Origin: Motilimonas eburnea
Lineage (GTDB): Bacteria > Pseudomonadota > Gammaproteobacteria > Enterobacterales > CBDFNC01
NCBI RefSeq assembly: GCF_021295345.1
Contig: NZ_JAIMJB010000026.1
Location: 1-52,511 of the forward strand
DNA length: 52,511 bases
Direction: 5' to 3'
The translations under genes and the position numbers were made by a program. Shown here one piece after another: positions 1-7,953 of the stretch; positions within the stretch are counted from its first letter, which is position 1; each line of letters opens with the position of its first letter. The notes under the pieces are model-generated. The model saw nothing but the letters and a program-made list of their open reading frames with translations, was not told where the DNA came from and made no database searches.

Positions 1-1
1 T

Positions 2-106
2 GTTGCTGTAATGCGTAAGTATTTAACGGGATTGTGGGCAGTTTATAAAGAAGGTCAAGCATTTGACTCCGCAAAATTATTCAATTTTGAGAGTAAAAAT
101 GCTTGA
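2..106 (+). pseudogene. 3' end of a probable IS110-family transposase (cut by window edge)
   Basis: An open frame enters from the left edge and stops at TGA 104-106. Its last 34 residues begin VAVMRKYLTGLW and end KLFNFESKNA. The R-K-L/Y...L...K.G..FD pattern resembles the C-terminus of IS110/IS1111-type (DEDD) transposases. The bases after the stop (TTGGACAGAGTATCTAC) also resemble the short non-coding end of such elements. Both comparisons are from memory. Whether the gene is intact cannot be judged because the rest lies outside the window, so the pseudogene label is only a way to mark a partial gene. Confidence 0.4.
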
Positions 107-158
107 ACTTGGACAGAGTATCTACATGGGAAGGGCAGGTTAGGGATAGGAGGAACAT

Positions 159-1553
159 ATGGAGATACGACATTGGGGCTCGGTAGATGGAGTGACGGGC
201 TCTTGCCATGAATTGGTACTAGACTCTCTCAACAGTGTGTTAATTGATTGTGGTTTGTTTCAAGGCGCTGAAACTGCAGGTAAAACCAGTGCAAAGCAAA
301 TGGCGATTGAATTTGATTTAAGTACGGTTAAAGCCTTAGTGTTAACCCATTGCCATATCGACCATGTCGGTCGCATTCCTTATTTATTTGCCGCTGGCTT
401 TAACGGGCCTATTTATGCGACGGTCGCGACGGCAGCGATGTTGCCGATGATTTTACGTGATGCCTTAAAGTTAGGCGTTACTAAAGATAAACGCTTGATT
501 GATGCCTGTATCGATAGACTGAATAAGCAGTTAGTGGCGGTTGAGTTTAACACTTGGCAGTCTTTGCCTGTGGCTGGATTGGCTCAGGTTAAATTTAAAC
601 CCGCGGGCCATATCCTTGGCTCTGCTTATCTTGAGTTTAATTGCGGAAAGGGTAAGCGCGTGGTGTTTTCTGGCGATTTGGGGGCGCCTTATACCCCGTT
701 ACTGCCTGCGCCGAAAAGTCCGTATCAGGCCGATGTCTTGGTGATTGAAAGCACCTATGGCGATCATTGCCATCAAGGGCGACAATCTCGCGCAGAGCTA
801 TTACAAACCACCATAGAAAAAGCGGTGGCCGATAATGGCGTGGTATTGATCCCGGCATTTAGCATTGGCCGCACCCAAGAATTGCTCTACGAGCTGGAAG
901 AAATTGTGTTTCGTGAGTCAAAACGAAACCCCGCTGGGGCTTGGGCTAATTTAGAAGTGATTATTGACTCACCCATGGCCGCCAGCTTCACCGACTATTA
1001 CAGTGAATTTAGTAAGCTATGGGATAAAGAGGCGAAGCGTAAAGTGGCTATGGGGCGCCATCCGCTGGATTTTTCTAACCTCTACACGGTCGGCTCCCAT
1101 CAAGAGCATTTGCAGGTGATGGAATATCTCGCTAAGCGTAACAAGCCAGCCATTGTTATCGCGGCCAGTGGTATGTGCAGTGGTGGCCGAATTGTCAATT
1201 ATCTGGCTAATTTTTTAGGCGATGAAACCACTGATGTGCTGTTTGTGGGCTATCAGGCTAAAGGCTCATTGGGGCGAGATATTCAACAATATGGCCCAGA
1301 TGGCGGCTATGTATTTATAGACGATCAACGCATCGACATTAAGGCGGGGATACACACTTTATCTGGCTACTCGGCTCATGCTGATCAAAAGGATCTGCTC
1401 AATTTTGTTAAACGTATGCGCAAGCCGCCGACATTAATCAAGATTGTTCACGGCGATGATGAAGCCAAGCAGCAACTCGCCGAGCTGTATCGGCGGTTAC
1501 TGCCGGATTGTCAGGTTGAGATAGCGCAATATCCTAGCGAGGCTTCTTGCTAG
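159..1553 (+). CDS. Beta-CASP metallo-beta-lactamase-fold protein (RNA-processing type hydrolase)
   Basis: The 464-residue protein belongs to the metallo-beta-lactamase superfamily. The zinc motif HCHIDH is at residues 64-69. Later metal or active-site segments are GHILGS (near 150), SGDLG (near 171) and the beta-CASP hallmarks ASGMCSGGR (near 340) and SGYSAHAD (His407). This is the CPSF73/YsiA-like layout; characterised members cut RNA or trim its 3' ends, but bacterial members of this subgroup are poorly characterised. There is no signal peptide, so it is probably cytoplasmic. The ATG at 159 has a strong Shine-Dalgarno AGGAGG at 148-153. It stands alone just after the transposase tail, which may mean it arrived as accessory DNA. 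Family assignment is firm, substrate unknown. Confidence 0.88.
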   Translation: MEIRHWGSVDGVTGSCHELVLDSLNSVLIDCGLFQGAETAGKTSAKQMAIEFDLSTVKALVLTHCHIDHVGRIPYLFAAGFNGPIYATVATAAMLPMILRDALKLGVTKDKRLIDACIDRLNKQLVAVEFNTWQSLPVAGLAQVKFKPAGHILGSAYLEFNCGKGKRVVFSGDLGAPYTPLLPAPKSPYQADVLVIESTYGDHCHQGRQSRAELLQTTIEKAVADNGVVLIPAFSIGRTQELLYELEEIVFRESKRNPAGAWANLEVIIDSPMAASFTDYYSEFSKLWDKEAKRKVAMGRHPLDFSNLYTVGSHQEHLQVMEYLAKRNKPAIVIAASGMCSGGRIVNYLANFLGDETTDVLFVGYQAKGSLGRDIQQYGPDGGYVFIDDQRIDIKAGIHTLSGYSAHADQKDLLNFVKRMRKPPTLIKIVHGDDEAKQQLAELYRRLLPDCQVEIAQYPSEASC

Positions 1554-1590
1554 GGCTTGCCTTAACGGTTTGCCCTAGTCGTGGATTGAA

Positions 1591-1989
1591 TTATTGCGTT
1601 TGCTCTTCGCCTTGTTCACCATCAAGTAACCACTGTGCTAATTCCGCTTTCTTCTGCTTTATCACATCGTTAACTTGTTGCTCTAAGTCTTGCTCGGTTA
1701 GGTTTTCTAAAGATGATAATGAGGTGCCTAAGGTATCGGATACCGCTTCATCAACCTGGGCAATGGCGGCCTCTTTGGTTTCTTCGTAGGTGCTGATTGC
1801 CAGTTGCTCTTTGGCCTCTAACACTTGTTCGAGGTTGAGTTCATCCAGTTTTATGCCGGTTTTTTCCTCTAAAATCCCTTGGCTACTGGCTTTGACTTCA
1901 TCCTTGGCTTCGGTAACGATTTCTTTGATGGGCTCACAGCCGACCAAAAAGCTAAGCGTAACAGCCGTGACTAATAATGCAGCTTTCAT
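1591..1989 (-). CDS. Small predicted lipoprotein, helical, function unknown
   Basis: The 132-residue protein starts with a lipoprotein signal: a hydrophobic stretch and a lipobox ending FLVGC with Cys18. The mature part is very acidic and rich in E, K, Q and A with no proline or aromatic core, so it should be mostly alpha-helical. It has no recognisable catalytic motif. The lipidation position predicts a membrane-anchored periplasmic or outer-membrane-facing protein. It is convergent with the beta-CASP gene (38 bp gap) and divergent from dusA. A 17-bp palindrome lies about 33 bp before the start and may carry its control. I do not recognise the family. Confidence 0.7.
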   Translation of the reverse strand: MKAALLVTAVTLSFLVGCEPIKEIVTEAKDEVKASSQGILEEKTGIKLDELNLEQVLEAKEQLAISTYEETKEAAIAQVDEAVSDTLGTSLSSLENLTEQDLEQQVNDVIKQKKAELAQWLLDGEQGEEQTQ

Positions 1990-2021
1990 AATATGGCCTC
2001 CGTTAGGCTAAAGTGTGTTTT

Positions 2022-2038
2022 GTGACATATAATGTCAC
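2022..2038. promoter_or_regulatory. Palindrome GTGACAT-ATA-ATGTCAC, possible operator
   Basis: Perfect 7-bp arms with a 3-bp centre lie 33 bp upstream of the minus-strand lipoprotein start and about 115 bp upstream of the dusA promoter. Symmetry and place suit a dimeric repressor or activator site. No cognate regulator is encoded nearby. Confidence 0.35.
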
Positions 2039-2154
2039 GCCCAATATACTTAAATCTAATAACTTGTCCTAGCGTTATTGCATGATCACTGGTGAAATTT
2101 ATATCAATGGCAGCTAGCCTGCGTGGTTGCAGGCAATGCTGACCCAGCTATGAT

Positions 2155-2183
2155 TTGCCGCTTAGCAGCAGCAGCGGTATAAT
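2155..2183 (+). promoter_or_regulatory. Sigma-70 promoter of dusA
   Basis: TTGCCG at 2155-2160 and TATAAT at 2178-2183 are separated by exactly 17 bp. Transcription would start near 2190, giving a leader of about 70 nt before the dusA ATG at 2261. Confidence 0.7.
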
Positions 2184-2260
2184 CCGCGCTGTTGTGTTAA
2201 GCGCCGCTACTTGCTTGTGCGTTAAATTCCCAATCTGTTGTAAATTAAGGAATATTTCTT

Positions 2261-3250
2261 ATGTCGCACGTTTCTCACCTGCAGCGCTTTTCCGTTGCCC
2301 CGATGCTCGATTGGACCGACCGTCACTGCCGCTACTTTCACCGTTTAATGTCACAGCATACTTTGTTATATACGGAAATGGTGACCACAGGGGCCATTTT
2401 GTATGGTAAGGGCGACTATTTAGCCTTTAACGAAGCCGAGCAGCCGTTGTCGCTGCAATTGGGAGGCAGTGATCCGCAGGCGTTAGCTCAGTGCGCTAAG
2501 ATTGCCGAACAACGTGGTTACACCGAAGTAAATTTAAATGTTGGTTGTCCATCTGACCGGGTGCAAAGTGGCCGCTTTGGTGCATGCTTAATGGGTGAGC
2601 CAGCGCTGGTGGCCGATTGCGTTAAGGCGATGCAAGACGCGTGTGATTTACCCGTGACAGTGAAAACACGCATTGGCATCGATGAGCAAGACAGTTATCA
2701 ATTTTTAACGGATTTTGTGTCTCAGGTGGCTGAAGCTGGTTGTGATACCTTTATTGTACATGCCCGTAAAGCGTGGCTAAGTGGCTTAAGCCCTAAGGAA
2801 AACCGCGATATTCCACCGCTGGATTACCCGCGCGTGTATCAGCTAAAGCAAGACTTTCCCGATCTGGTTATCGCCATTAACGGTGGCATTAAAACTTACG
2901 CTGAATGTGACGAGCATTTAGCCCACCTTGATGGCGTGATGCTGGGGCGTGAGGTTTACAGTAATCCGTATTTATTGGCTGAGGTGGATCAGCGTTATTT
3001 TGGCTCAACCAAGCCTGTGTTATCTCGCGCCGAGGTGATTGAGGCCATGTTCCCATATGTGGAAAAACACCTAGCAACGGGGGCTAAACTGTCCCATGTT
3101 ACCCGCCATATGTTAGGCATGTTTCAAGGTTTACCTAATGGTCGTGCTTATCGTCGCCATTTAAGTGAATTGGCACCGCGTGGTGATGCGACCTTAAAAG
3201 TGCTTGAAGATGCCTTAAAGCTGGTGACTGAGTACCGCCCTAAAGATTAA
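2261..3250 (+). CDS. dusA: tRNA-dihydrouridine(20/20a) synthase DusA
   Basis: This flavin enzyme reduces uridines 20 and 20a in the D-loop of tRNA using NADPH. The 329 residues match the family length. The N-terminal half is the FMN-binding TIM barrel, beginning [14 protein letters not shown], a DusA signature. [12 protein letters not shown] leads to the catalytic cysteine in FGACLM (Cys109). VKTRIGID and [15 protein letters not shown] are the FMN and tRNA-contact segments typical of DusA rather than DusB or DusC. The C-terminal helical domain holds [13 protein letters not shown]. It is a single-gene unit with its own sigma-70 promoter upstream. No anomaly was seen. Confidence 0.95.
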   Translation: MSHVSHLQRFSVAPMLDWTDRHCRYFHRLMSQHTLLYTEMVTTGAILYGKGDYLAFNEAEQPLSLQLGGSDPQALAQCAKIAEQRGYTEVNLNVGCPSDRVQSGRFGACLMGEPALVADCVKAMQDACDLPVTVKTRIGIDEQDSYQFLTDFVSQVAEAGCDTFIVHARKAWLSGLSPKENRDIPPLDYPRVYQLKQDFPDLVIAINGGIKTYAECDEHLAHLDGVMLGREVYSNPYLLAEVDQRYFGSTKPVLSRAEVIEAMFPYVEKHLATGAKLSHVTRHMLGMFQGLPNGRAYRRHLSELAPRGDATLKVLEDALKLVTEYRPKD

Positions 3251-3533
3251 TTAGTTACTAATGCTCTCATTTTTATGCTTAATTGTTAGGCAATGTTGGT
3301 ATTAAAAACGTGGTGGGAGTCAACTTGTTTAGCTAGTTATTTGTAAATTAAGCCTTTGTCAAAAATGGCATCTGATTTTATTTATACCTTAGTCTAATGC
3401 GTTTTGCAGCAGGTTGTTTTTTGCCTTACCTATATAATCAAATGTCATAAATAGCTGGTTTTTTCTTCTACGACTTTAGTCTAATATTCGCTACTTTTTA
3501 AAGTGTCGCAATATGCCAAGAGTGAGTTGTAGG

Positions 3534-3665
3534 ATGGCCAAGTTAGCATTAGTTAGGGTGATTTTTGGGGTAACCACGATTTTGGGGTTTCAAGTGAGTG
3601 CCTTGTATTTTTTTCTGGCGTTAATTATCTATTGTACTCACCATCGCGAAGTATTTGGCTGGTAG
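3534..3665 (+). CDS. 43-residue membrane peptide resembling half a PspC domain
   Basis: The ORF starts MAKLALVRVIFGVTTI and ends THHREVFGW. An in-frame ATG at 3513 would give 50 residues. LVRVIF followed by a short turn and a hydrophobic LYFFLALIIY segment looks like the second half of the PspC domain, in which a V-R-I/V motif precedes the transmembrane helix. The first half of the domain is absent. No good ribosome site precedes either ATG (AGG lies too close to 3534). It may be a genuine small membrane protein, a remnant of a pspC-like gene, or chance. Confidence 0.35.
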   Translation: MAKLALVRVIFGVTTILGFQVSALYFFLALIIYCTHHREVFGW

Positions 3666-3814
3666 CTGCTTGGCCCAATTTGCAATGGAGCCCATTGCCA
3701 ATCGCAAGGAATTGCGTTGGTTGTTTTGCTCTGATGATATGAATCTCAGTTTGCACTAACAGCATGGCGCAGAGGGATTTTGTGGTCATAATGGCTTAAT
3801 TTTTGATTTTCTCG

Positions 3815-3823
3815 TGTTATATT
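3815..3823 (+). promoter_or_regulatory. Extended -10 element (TGT-TATATT) before the DUF4136-type gene
   Basis: TGTTATATT is an extended -10 pattern. There is no good -35 (CTTAAT at 3795-3800 is the best at about the right spacing). It would start transcription near 3830, about 70 nt before the chosen start codon at 3900. Confidence 0.35.
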
Positions 3824-3899
3824 CTTTTTATATTTTTCTGTAGTGACACTATTGGTGCGCCAATGGCTGATCCACTCTCCATTGAAAGGACATAACGCT

Positions 3900-4487
3900 T
3901 TGAAAACGATTTACCTAATACTGTCTAGCATATTACTCATTTTTCTGGCTGCGTGTTCGGAGAGTGAATCTAACACCTCAGATGCCGCAAATGATTCATT
4001 AAAGCGCACCACGATTGTCAGTGACTCGACCCCTAAACAAAGTATCCCAATTGCCAAGTCTTATACTTTTGTTGATAAGGTGAACGTGGTTGTTGAAGAC
4101 TCCCGTCTTGAGCCCGCACAGGTACAGCAAGAAATACGCAATGCCATTGCTGCGGTGATGCAGGATAAAGGTTACACCTATGAGCCTGATTTGGCTAAAG
4201 CTGACTTGGTTATGGGCTTTTTATTGGCGCTTGAATCGGGTGTGTCAGATCAACAATTGATTGCTAAGTTTGGCCTTTCGCCAGGTTTAGTCAGTCTTAA
4301 TAGCGACGGACGTTATGAAAAAGCCACGTTAGTTGTTGGTGCCATGGCGACAGACACAGAAACCTTATACTGGAAAAGTATGTTACAAGGTTTTGCTGAC
4401 TTTGAGCGCGCACGTGATGAATCTGAACGCCGTTTAGATACCTTAGTCGCGCAGATGTTGTCTGATTTACCGCAAGCGGGGCAGTAA
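3900..4487 (+). CDS. DUF4136-type lipoprotein
   Basis: I chose TTG 3900 as start: an AAGGA ribosome site lies at 3886-3890, and the protein then begins MKTIYLILSSILLIF with lipobox LAAC, a proper lipoprotein signal. An upstream in-frame start at 3843 would bury that signal. The mature part has a low-complexity Ser/Asn/Thr linker and then a domain with VNVVVEDSRL, an amphipathic IRNAIAAVMQDKGY helix and ADLVMGFLLAL, the DUF4136 pattern (helix, then the aspartate-rich strand). The family sits in the cell envelope and its function is unknown. The stop is followed after one base by the next gene, so the two are surely co-transcribed. Confidence 0.75.
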   Translation: MKTIYLILSSILLIFLAACSESESNTSDAANDSLKRTTIVSDSTPKQSIPIAKSYTFVDKVNVVVEDSRLEPAQVQQEIRNAIAAVMQDKGYTYEPDLAKADLVMGFLLALESGVSDQQLIAKFGLSPGLVSLNSDGRYEKATLVVGAMATDTETLYWKSMLQGFADFERARDESERRLDTLVAQMLSDLPQAGQ

Positions 4488-4488
4488 T

Positions 4489-4878
4489 ATGCGTGGTGCA
4501 GGTGGCAGTGAAGGCGGTGTAGGTCAGTTTTTTATTGGTTTGATCATGATGATAGCGGGTGGTTATATGCTGCTTAACGCCATTATGGTAACTAACCATT
4601 TTAGCCTTGGTTATAGCTTGTATCGCGTTGGCGGTTTTTCATTAACCAGCGGCATGGTGATGGTGCCATTTATTTTTGGCGTGGGGATGGTGTTTTACAA
4701 CAGCCGCAATTTTCTCGGTTGGATTTTAGCCATAGGCTCTTTGGTGATGTTGGTATTTGGCGTTATTTCGTCCATTAATTTTCAGCTGCGCCATATGACG
4801 GCGTTTGATTTGATCGTTATTTTAGTCTTGCTGGTGGGCGGGATAGGGTTGTTTTTACGATCTTTGTCGGCTAAGTAG
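4489..4878 (+). CDS. Four-helix integral membrane protein, function unknown
   Basis: The 129 residues contain about four hydrophobic helices (near residues 13-33, 53-70, 77-95 and 103-124) after a Gly-rich N-terminus (MRGAGGSEGGVGQ). There are no charged residues that suggest a transporter or enzyme site. The ATG is one base after the stop of the lipoprotein gene, so translation is likely coupled and the two may form an inner-membrane/lipoprotein pair. I do not recognise the family. The REP cluster begins three bases before the end of this gene. Confidence 0.7.
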   Translation: MRGAGGSEGGVGQFFIGLIMMIAGGYMLLNAIMVTNHFSLGYSLYRVGGFSLTSGMVMVPFIFGVGMVFYNSRNFLGWILAIGSLVMLVFGVISSINFQLRHMTAFDLIVILVLLVGGIGLFLRSLSAK

Positions 4879-5180
4879 GAGCCCCAGTAATGAGGCGATT
4901 TGGCTGCTATTTAGTCACAGCCGTCTTGGAAAGCTTTCGCTGAGCAAGCTCGCCTCCCACAGATTCTTGTAAACAGTTGAGTAAATGATGATTGTGTGGG
5001 CTCCTCAGGAATGAGGCGATTTGGCTACTATTTAGTCACAGCAGTCTTGGAAAGCTTTCGCCGAGCAAGCTCGCTTCCCACAGATTCTTATAAACAGTTG
5101 AGAAAATGATGATTGTGTGGGAGCCTCAGTAATGAGGCGATTTGGCTAATAGTTAATCGCTGCATGACTGCAGCTCCTAC
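4875..5180. repeat. Cluster of six REP units (BIME-like), with a 121-bp tandem period
   Basis: Six 24-nt units of the form GTRGG...GCGA alternate in orientation: 4875-4898(+), 4937-4960(-), 4996-5019(+), 5058-5081(-), 5117-5140(+) and 5157-5180(-). The first pair plus spacer is repeated with a period of 121 bp (TGAGGCGATT begins at 4891, 5012 and 5133). Each unit can fold: for example GCCTCA/TGAGGC in the fifth and GCTGCA/TGCAGC in the sixth. The layout is that of REP elements mobilised by RAYT (TnpA-REP) transposases, which start with GTRG; no RAYT gene is in the window. The cluster fills the gap between two convergent genes. Confidence 0.85.
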
Positions 5181-5198
5181 CTCCACCCGCTTCTTGGG

Positions 5199-5612
5199 TT
5201 ATAGGGTCTTTGACCAATGCTGATCATTAAGTTGGTATCCCATGGCCTGTAAAAAAGCGGCGTAGTCTGCATTGCCGGTTGGGTTGACACAATCAATGGC
5301 CTTCGCGCCCTGTTCTTTGACGGCCTTTTCTATTTCCGTTAGTAAATACTTACCTACTCCTCGTCCTCGCGTGATATCTCTCACCACCAGCTGACTGACG
5401 CTAGCCACTTGCTCAGCAAGGGTGATTTGTGCAGCGGCAATATGGCGCTGGTTAAACATGGCGACATAGAGCTGTGGGTTGGCTTGCTGAACGAGTCGAG
5501 TCAAGGCTTCTTCGCTAAGGGCGGTGGCGGGCCAAACAGGCTGATAGATTTTTTTTAAGTCGATTAACAGTTGAGGCTCAACATGTTGTGGCGAAAAGGC
5601 GCTTAAACGCAT
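5199..5612 (-). CDS. panM: GNAT acetyltransferase-fold protein, PanM/PanZ-like
   Basis: The 137-residue protein has the GNAT fold: YVAMFNQRHIAAAQITL (beta strands), VSQLVVRDITRGRGVGKYLL (acetyl-CoA binding loop of type RxxGxG) and the C-terminal FLQAMGYQ strand. The N-terminal LIDLKKIYQ and the VRDITRGRGVGKYLL block look like PanM (PanZ), which binds acetyl-CoA and triggers self-cleavage of aspartate decarboxylase PanD, controlling pantothenate synthesis. A general GNAT acetyltransferase is the alternative. It is a monocistronic minus-strand gene between the REP cluster and ykgJ. Confidence 0.7.
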   Translation of the reverse strand: MRLSAFSPQHVEPQLLIDLKKIYQPVWPATALSEEALTRLVQQANPQLYVAMFNQRHIAAAQITLAEQVASVSQLVVRDITRGRGVGKYLLTEIEKAVKEQGAKAIDCVNPTGNADYAAFLQAMGYQLNDQHWSKTL

Positions 5613-5711
5613 AATGACTCCTGAGCAAGATCCGCGGTATGCTTCTAAAGAGAGGCGAGTTAGAATGGCGCCATTATAAAAGGTTAAGGGCGTTGGGCAA
5701 AGGGGGAATCG

Positions 5712-5960
5712 ATGGAATGCCGTTTAGGTTGTGGAGCATGTTGTATTGCGCCAAGTATTAGCTCTGCCATTCCCAACATGGAGCAGGGAAAACCCGCGGG
5801 TGTGCGTTGTGTTCAGCTAAACGACGATAATTTATGCCGTTTATTTGGTCAACCTGAACGGCCTCAGGTGTGCCTTGATTTTAAGCCTTGCAGTATTGTG
5901 TGTGGTGATTCAAATGAGGTGGCGCTGGTGAATCTCAATGAACTTGAACGGAACACCTAA
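5712..5960 (+). CDS. YkgJ-family cysteine cluster protein
   Basis: This 82-residue protein carries the CxxxCxxCC motif (MECRLGCGACC) at residues 3-11, followed by Cys32 and Cys41, CLDFKPC and Cys64. The family is thought to bind zinc or iron-sulfur through this cluster; its physiological role is not established. There is no signal or membrane segment. It is convergent with yibQ, with one base between the two stops. Confidence 0.8.
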   Translation: MECRLGCGACCIAPSISSAIPNMEQGKPAGVRCVQLNDDNLCRLFGQPERPQVCLDFKPCSIVCGDSNEVALVNLNELERNT

Positions 5961-5961
5961 G

Positions 5962-6762
5962 CTAATTGAGTTCTTGATTTGTTTGGGTAAGTGTTTCTGG
6001 TTGCTGCTGTGCCAAGGCCGGCTCTGCAATGGGCATGAGTTGGCTGATGTTAACTAAGTTCACCGCGCCTAATGGTTGATTTAACCTGTGCTGCAAAAAT
6101 GACAAGGTTTCGGGGTAGGGATGGCCAATGATGATAACATCCCGGCCCGCCCTTGCTAACGTAAGAGCATGATTGAACTGGCGTTCAATCGCGGCTTGAC
6201 TGCGTAAATTGTCCAAAAATACATGTCGTCTCAGAACGGGGACACCCAATACCTGAGCGGTTTGCTCAGCAAGGGTATGTTTACTGGTGCGGCTATCGAG
6301 AAAGAAGAGTTCATTATTGCGTACAATTTCGATGGTCCAACGCATGGGATCGGCCATGGTGGTCAGCTTACTGCCCATATGATTATTGATGCCCTGAACA
6401 AAGGGCAATGAAATAATGGCTCGCGTCAATTGCGCTTTCAGTTCGGTTTCATTCATGTCGGCACGCAAGGCGCCAGGGCCTAAGTATTTATTTTTGCCTA
6501 CCGCTTCCATCGGGATATGCAGCAGCAAATCGCGCTCTTGAGCCCAAGCTTGCTGACCGATGGCTAATGCTTCTGGCGTAAAGGGGAGTAAAGAGAAAGC
6601 GACTTGACGAGGCAACTTAAGCGCTTGATAGTCAAGTGTACTGTTGCCAATATCATCGAGTACAATGGCGATGTTAGCAGCAAACGAGATGCTAGAGAGA
6701 AAGCATAATAAGGCTACGAACGCGCGAGTGAGCCAGCGCGCTCTGATGTTTCCTTGGTTCAT
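5962..6762 (-). CDS. yibQ: Divergent polysaccharide deacetylase family protein (YibQ)
   Basis: The 266-residue protein has an N-terminal hydrophobic signal (residues 8-28, ending SFAAN), so it is exported. The NodB-like core follows: IAIVLDDIGNS with the conserved Asp pair, LLLHIPMEA, GINNHMGSKLTT with the metal histidine, LFFLDSRTS and IIIGHPYPET. This is the YibQ type of deacetylase-fold protein. Its biochemical activity is unproven, but it usually sits directly after envC, as here. The ATG directly abuts the envC stop (TAAATG), so it is the last gene of the gpmI-envC-yibQ operon. The C-terminal 20 residues are Gln-rich and look disordered. Confidence 0.88.
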   Translation of the reverse strand: MNQGNIRARWLTRAFVALLCFLSSISFAANIAIVLDDIGNSTLDYQALKLPRQVAFSLLPFTPEALAIGQQAWAQERDLLLHIPMEAVGKNKYLGPGALRADMNETELKAQLTRAIISLPFVQGINNHMGSKLTTMADPMRWTIEIVRNNELFFLDSRTSKHTLAEQTAQVLGVPVLRRHVFLDNLRSQAAIERQFNHALTLARAGRDVIIIGHPYPETLSFLQHRLNQPLGAVNLVNISQLMPIAEPALAQQQPETLTQTNQELN

Positions 6763-7944
6763 TTATTTTCGTGTTAACCATTTCCGTGGATCTTGTGGCT
6801 TGCCTTGATAACGAATTTCAAAGTACAAACCACTGCGTTTTTGTCCGCCACTGCGTCCTGCAAGTGCAATAACTTCATTTTTAGTTACCGTTTCACCAAC
6901 GGTTTTTAGTAATGCTTGGTTATGACCATAGAGGCTCATAAAGCCTTTCCCATGGTCAATCACCATCACCATCCCGTATCCCTTAAGGTATTCAGAATAG
7001 ACCACTTGGCCATGGGAAAGGGCTTTAATTTCATCACCTTCACGGGCTTTAATCAGCATCCCCTTCCAGCGTAATTGGCCACTGCGGTGGCCACCGAACT
7101 GATGCAATACGCGACCATTAATTGGCCAGCTCAGTTTGCCTTTGTAAGGTTGCAGACCATTGAGCAGTGGCTTTTTAATTTTCTTTATTTCTTGCTCAAT
7201 TTTTTGTTGCTCGATACTTTCTGCAAGTTGTTTAGACAGGTGTTTTTCTGCATCTTCGAGTTGCTTGATCTGCTGCTGTTCTGACAGGATGGTTTTATTC
7301 AGTGATGCCATGGTCTGCTCGCGCTCGGTTTGTTGGGCGGCAAGCTTTTCACGCTGGCGTTGGTGCTCTTGTTTTAATTGCTGCAGTTGAGCAATTTTTT
7401 CACTTTGCTGCTGTTGGTTTTCATTTAATTCAGCAAGGGTGTTTTGCATTTTTTGCAGGGCCCGAATGCGTGCCTTGTTAAGGTATTGATAATAACTAAT
7501 GGCCCGATCTATTTTGGTGGGGTCTTCTTGGTTTAATAACACCTTCAAATAGTCATGTTGGCCGGTTCGATAAGCGCTAGCAATCTGATTCGCGAGTAAT
7601 TTTTGTTGCTGCTCGCGCTTGGCTTCCAGCTTCTCGGCTGACATTTGTAGTTTATCTAAGGTTTGCTGAGCGTCTCGGGTCGCTTGGCTATTGGCTTGTA
7701 ATTTTGTCGCAAATTTAGCAATTTCTTGCTCTGCATCGGCTAACTCTTGCTGCAAGGTAGCAACAGCTTTCGTTTGTTTAGCGATACTTTGTTGATGCGC
7801 TTTAATTTGTTGTTTGACGTTATCTAATTCGGATTTCTCAGCTTGAGCAGGTGTCAACAAGCTGATAAATAATGAAAAAAGCAAAACGGCGGTGCATGCA
7901 CCGCTCATTTTGCTTGATCTGATGAATAATGGAATCCCCTTCAT
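6763..7944 (-). CDS. envC: EnvC, activator of septal amidases
   Basis: EnvC activates the AmiA/AmiB amidases at the division site through FtsEX. The protein (393 residues) has a signal peptide ending AQA (near 35), a long heptad coiled coil (about 36-255, rich in Q, E, K and L), and a C-terminal LytM/M23 domain (about 275-390). The LytM zinc ligands are lost: the usual HxH is FEIR preceded by Tyr and the first His/Asp pair is missing. This is typical of EnvC, which is not itself a hydrolase. The start at 7944 has no Shine-Dalgarno upstream and lies in a possible hairpin; an alternative ATG at 7908 gives a shorter signal peptide. The stop of gpmI is 10 bases before the start. Confidence 0.92.
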   Translation of the reverse strand: MKGIPLFIRSSKMSGACTAVLLFSLFISLLTPAQAEKSELDNVKQQIKAHQQSIAKQTKAVATLQQELADAEQEIAKFATKLQANSQATRDAQQTLDKLQMSAEKLEAKREQQQKLLANQIASAYRTGQHDYLKVLLNQEDPTKIDRAISYYQYLNKARIRALQKMQNTLAELNENQQQQSEKIAQLQQLKQEHQRQREKLAAQQTEREQTMASLNKTILSEQQQIKQLEDAEKHLSKQLAESIEQQKIEQEIKKIKKPLLNGLQPYKGKLSWPINGRVLHQFGGHRSGQLRWKGMLIKAREGDEIKALSHGQVVYSEYLKGYGMVMVIDHGKGFMSLYGHNQALLKTVGETVTKNEVIALAGRSGGQKRSGLYFEIRYQGKPQDPRKWLTRK

Positions 7945-7953
7945 GGGGAAGGA

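Larger units (their letters stand above)
3251..3842. other. 592-bp intergenic stretch, AT-rich
   Basis: The only coding candidate is the small PspC-like ORF at 3534-3665. The right part (3781-3842) is strongly AT-rich and carries the probable promoter of the next lipoprotein gene. I see no tRNA, no clear terminator and no repeat. Confidence 0.5.

Noticed and set aside
637-858. Antisense ORF inside the beta-CASP gene
   Set aside because: It lies fully within a well-supported gene, has no ribosome site and no family resemblance.
4297-4599. Minus-strand ORF of 100 codons opposite the lipoprotein and membrane genes
   Set aside because: It runs antisense over two coupled genes and has a Thr/His-rich composition typical of shadow frames.
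4888-5140. Regular 121-bp repeats considered as a CRISPR array
   Set aside because: The repeats contain nearly identical spacers, the period is far too long, and the units are inverted REP pairs. No cas genes are present.
6223-6411. Plus-strand ORF inside yibQ
   Set aside because: Shadow of the minus-strand gene; no homologous motif.
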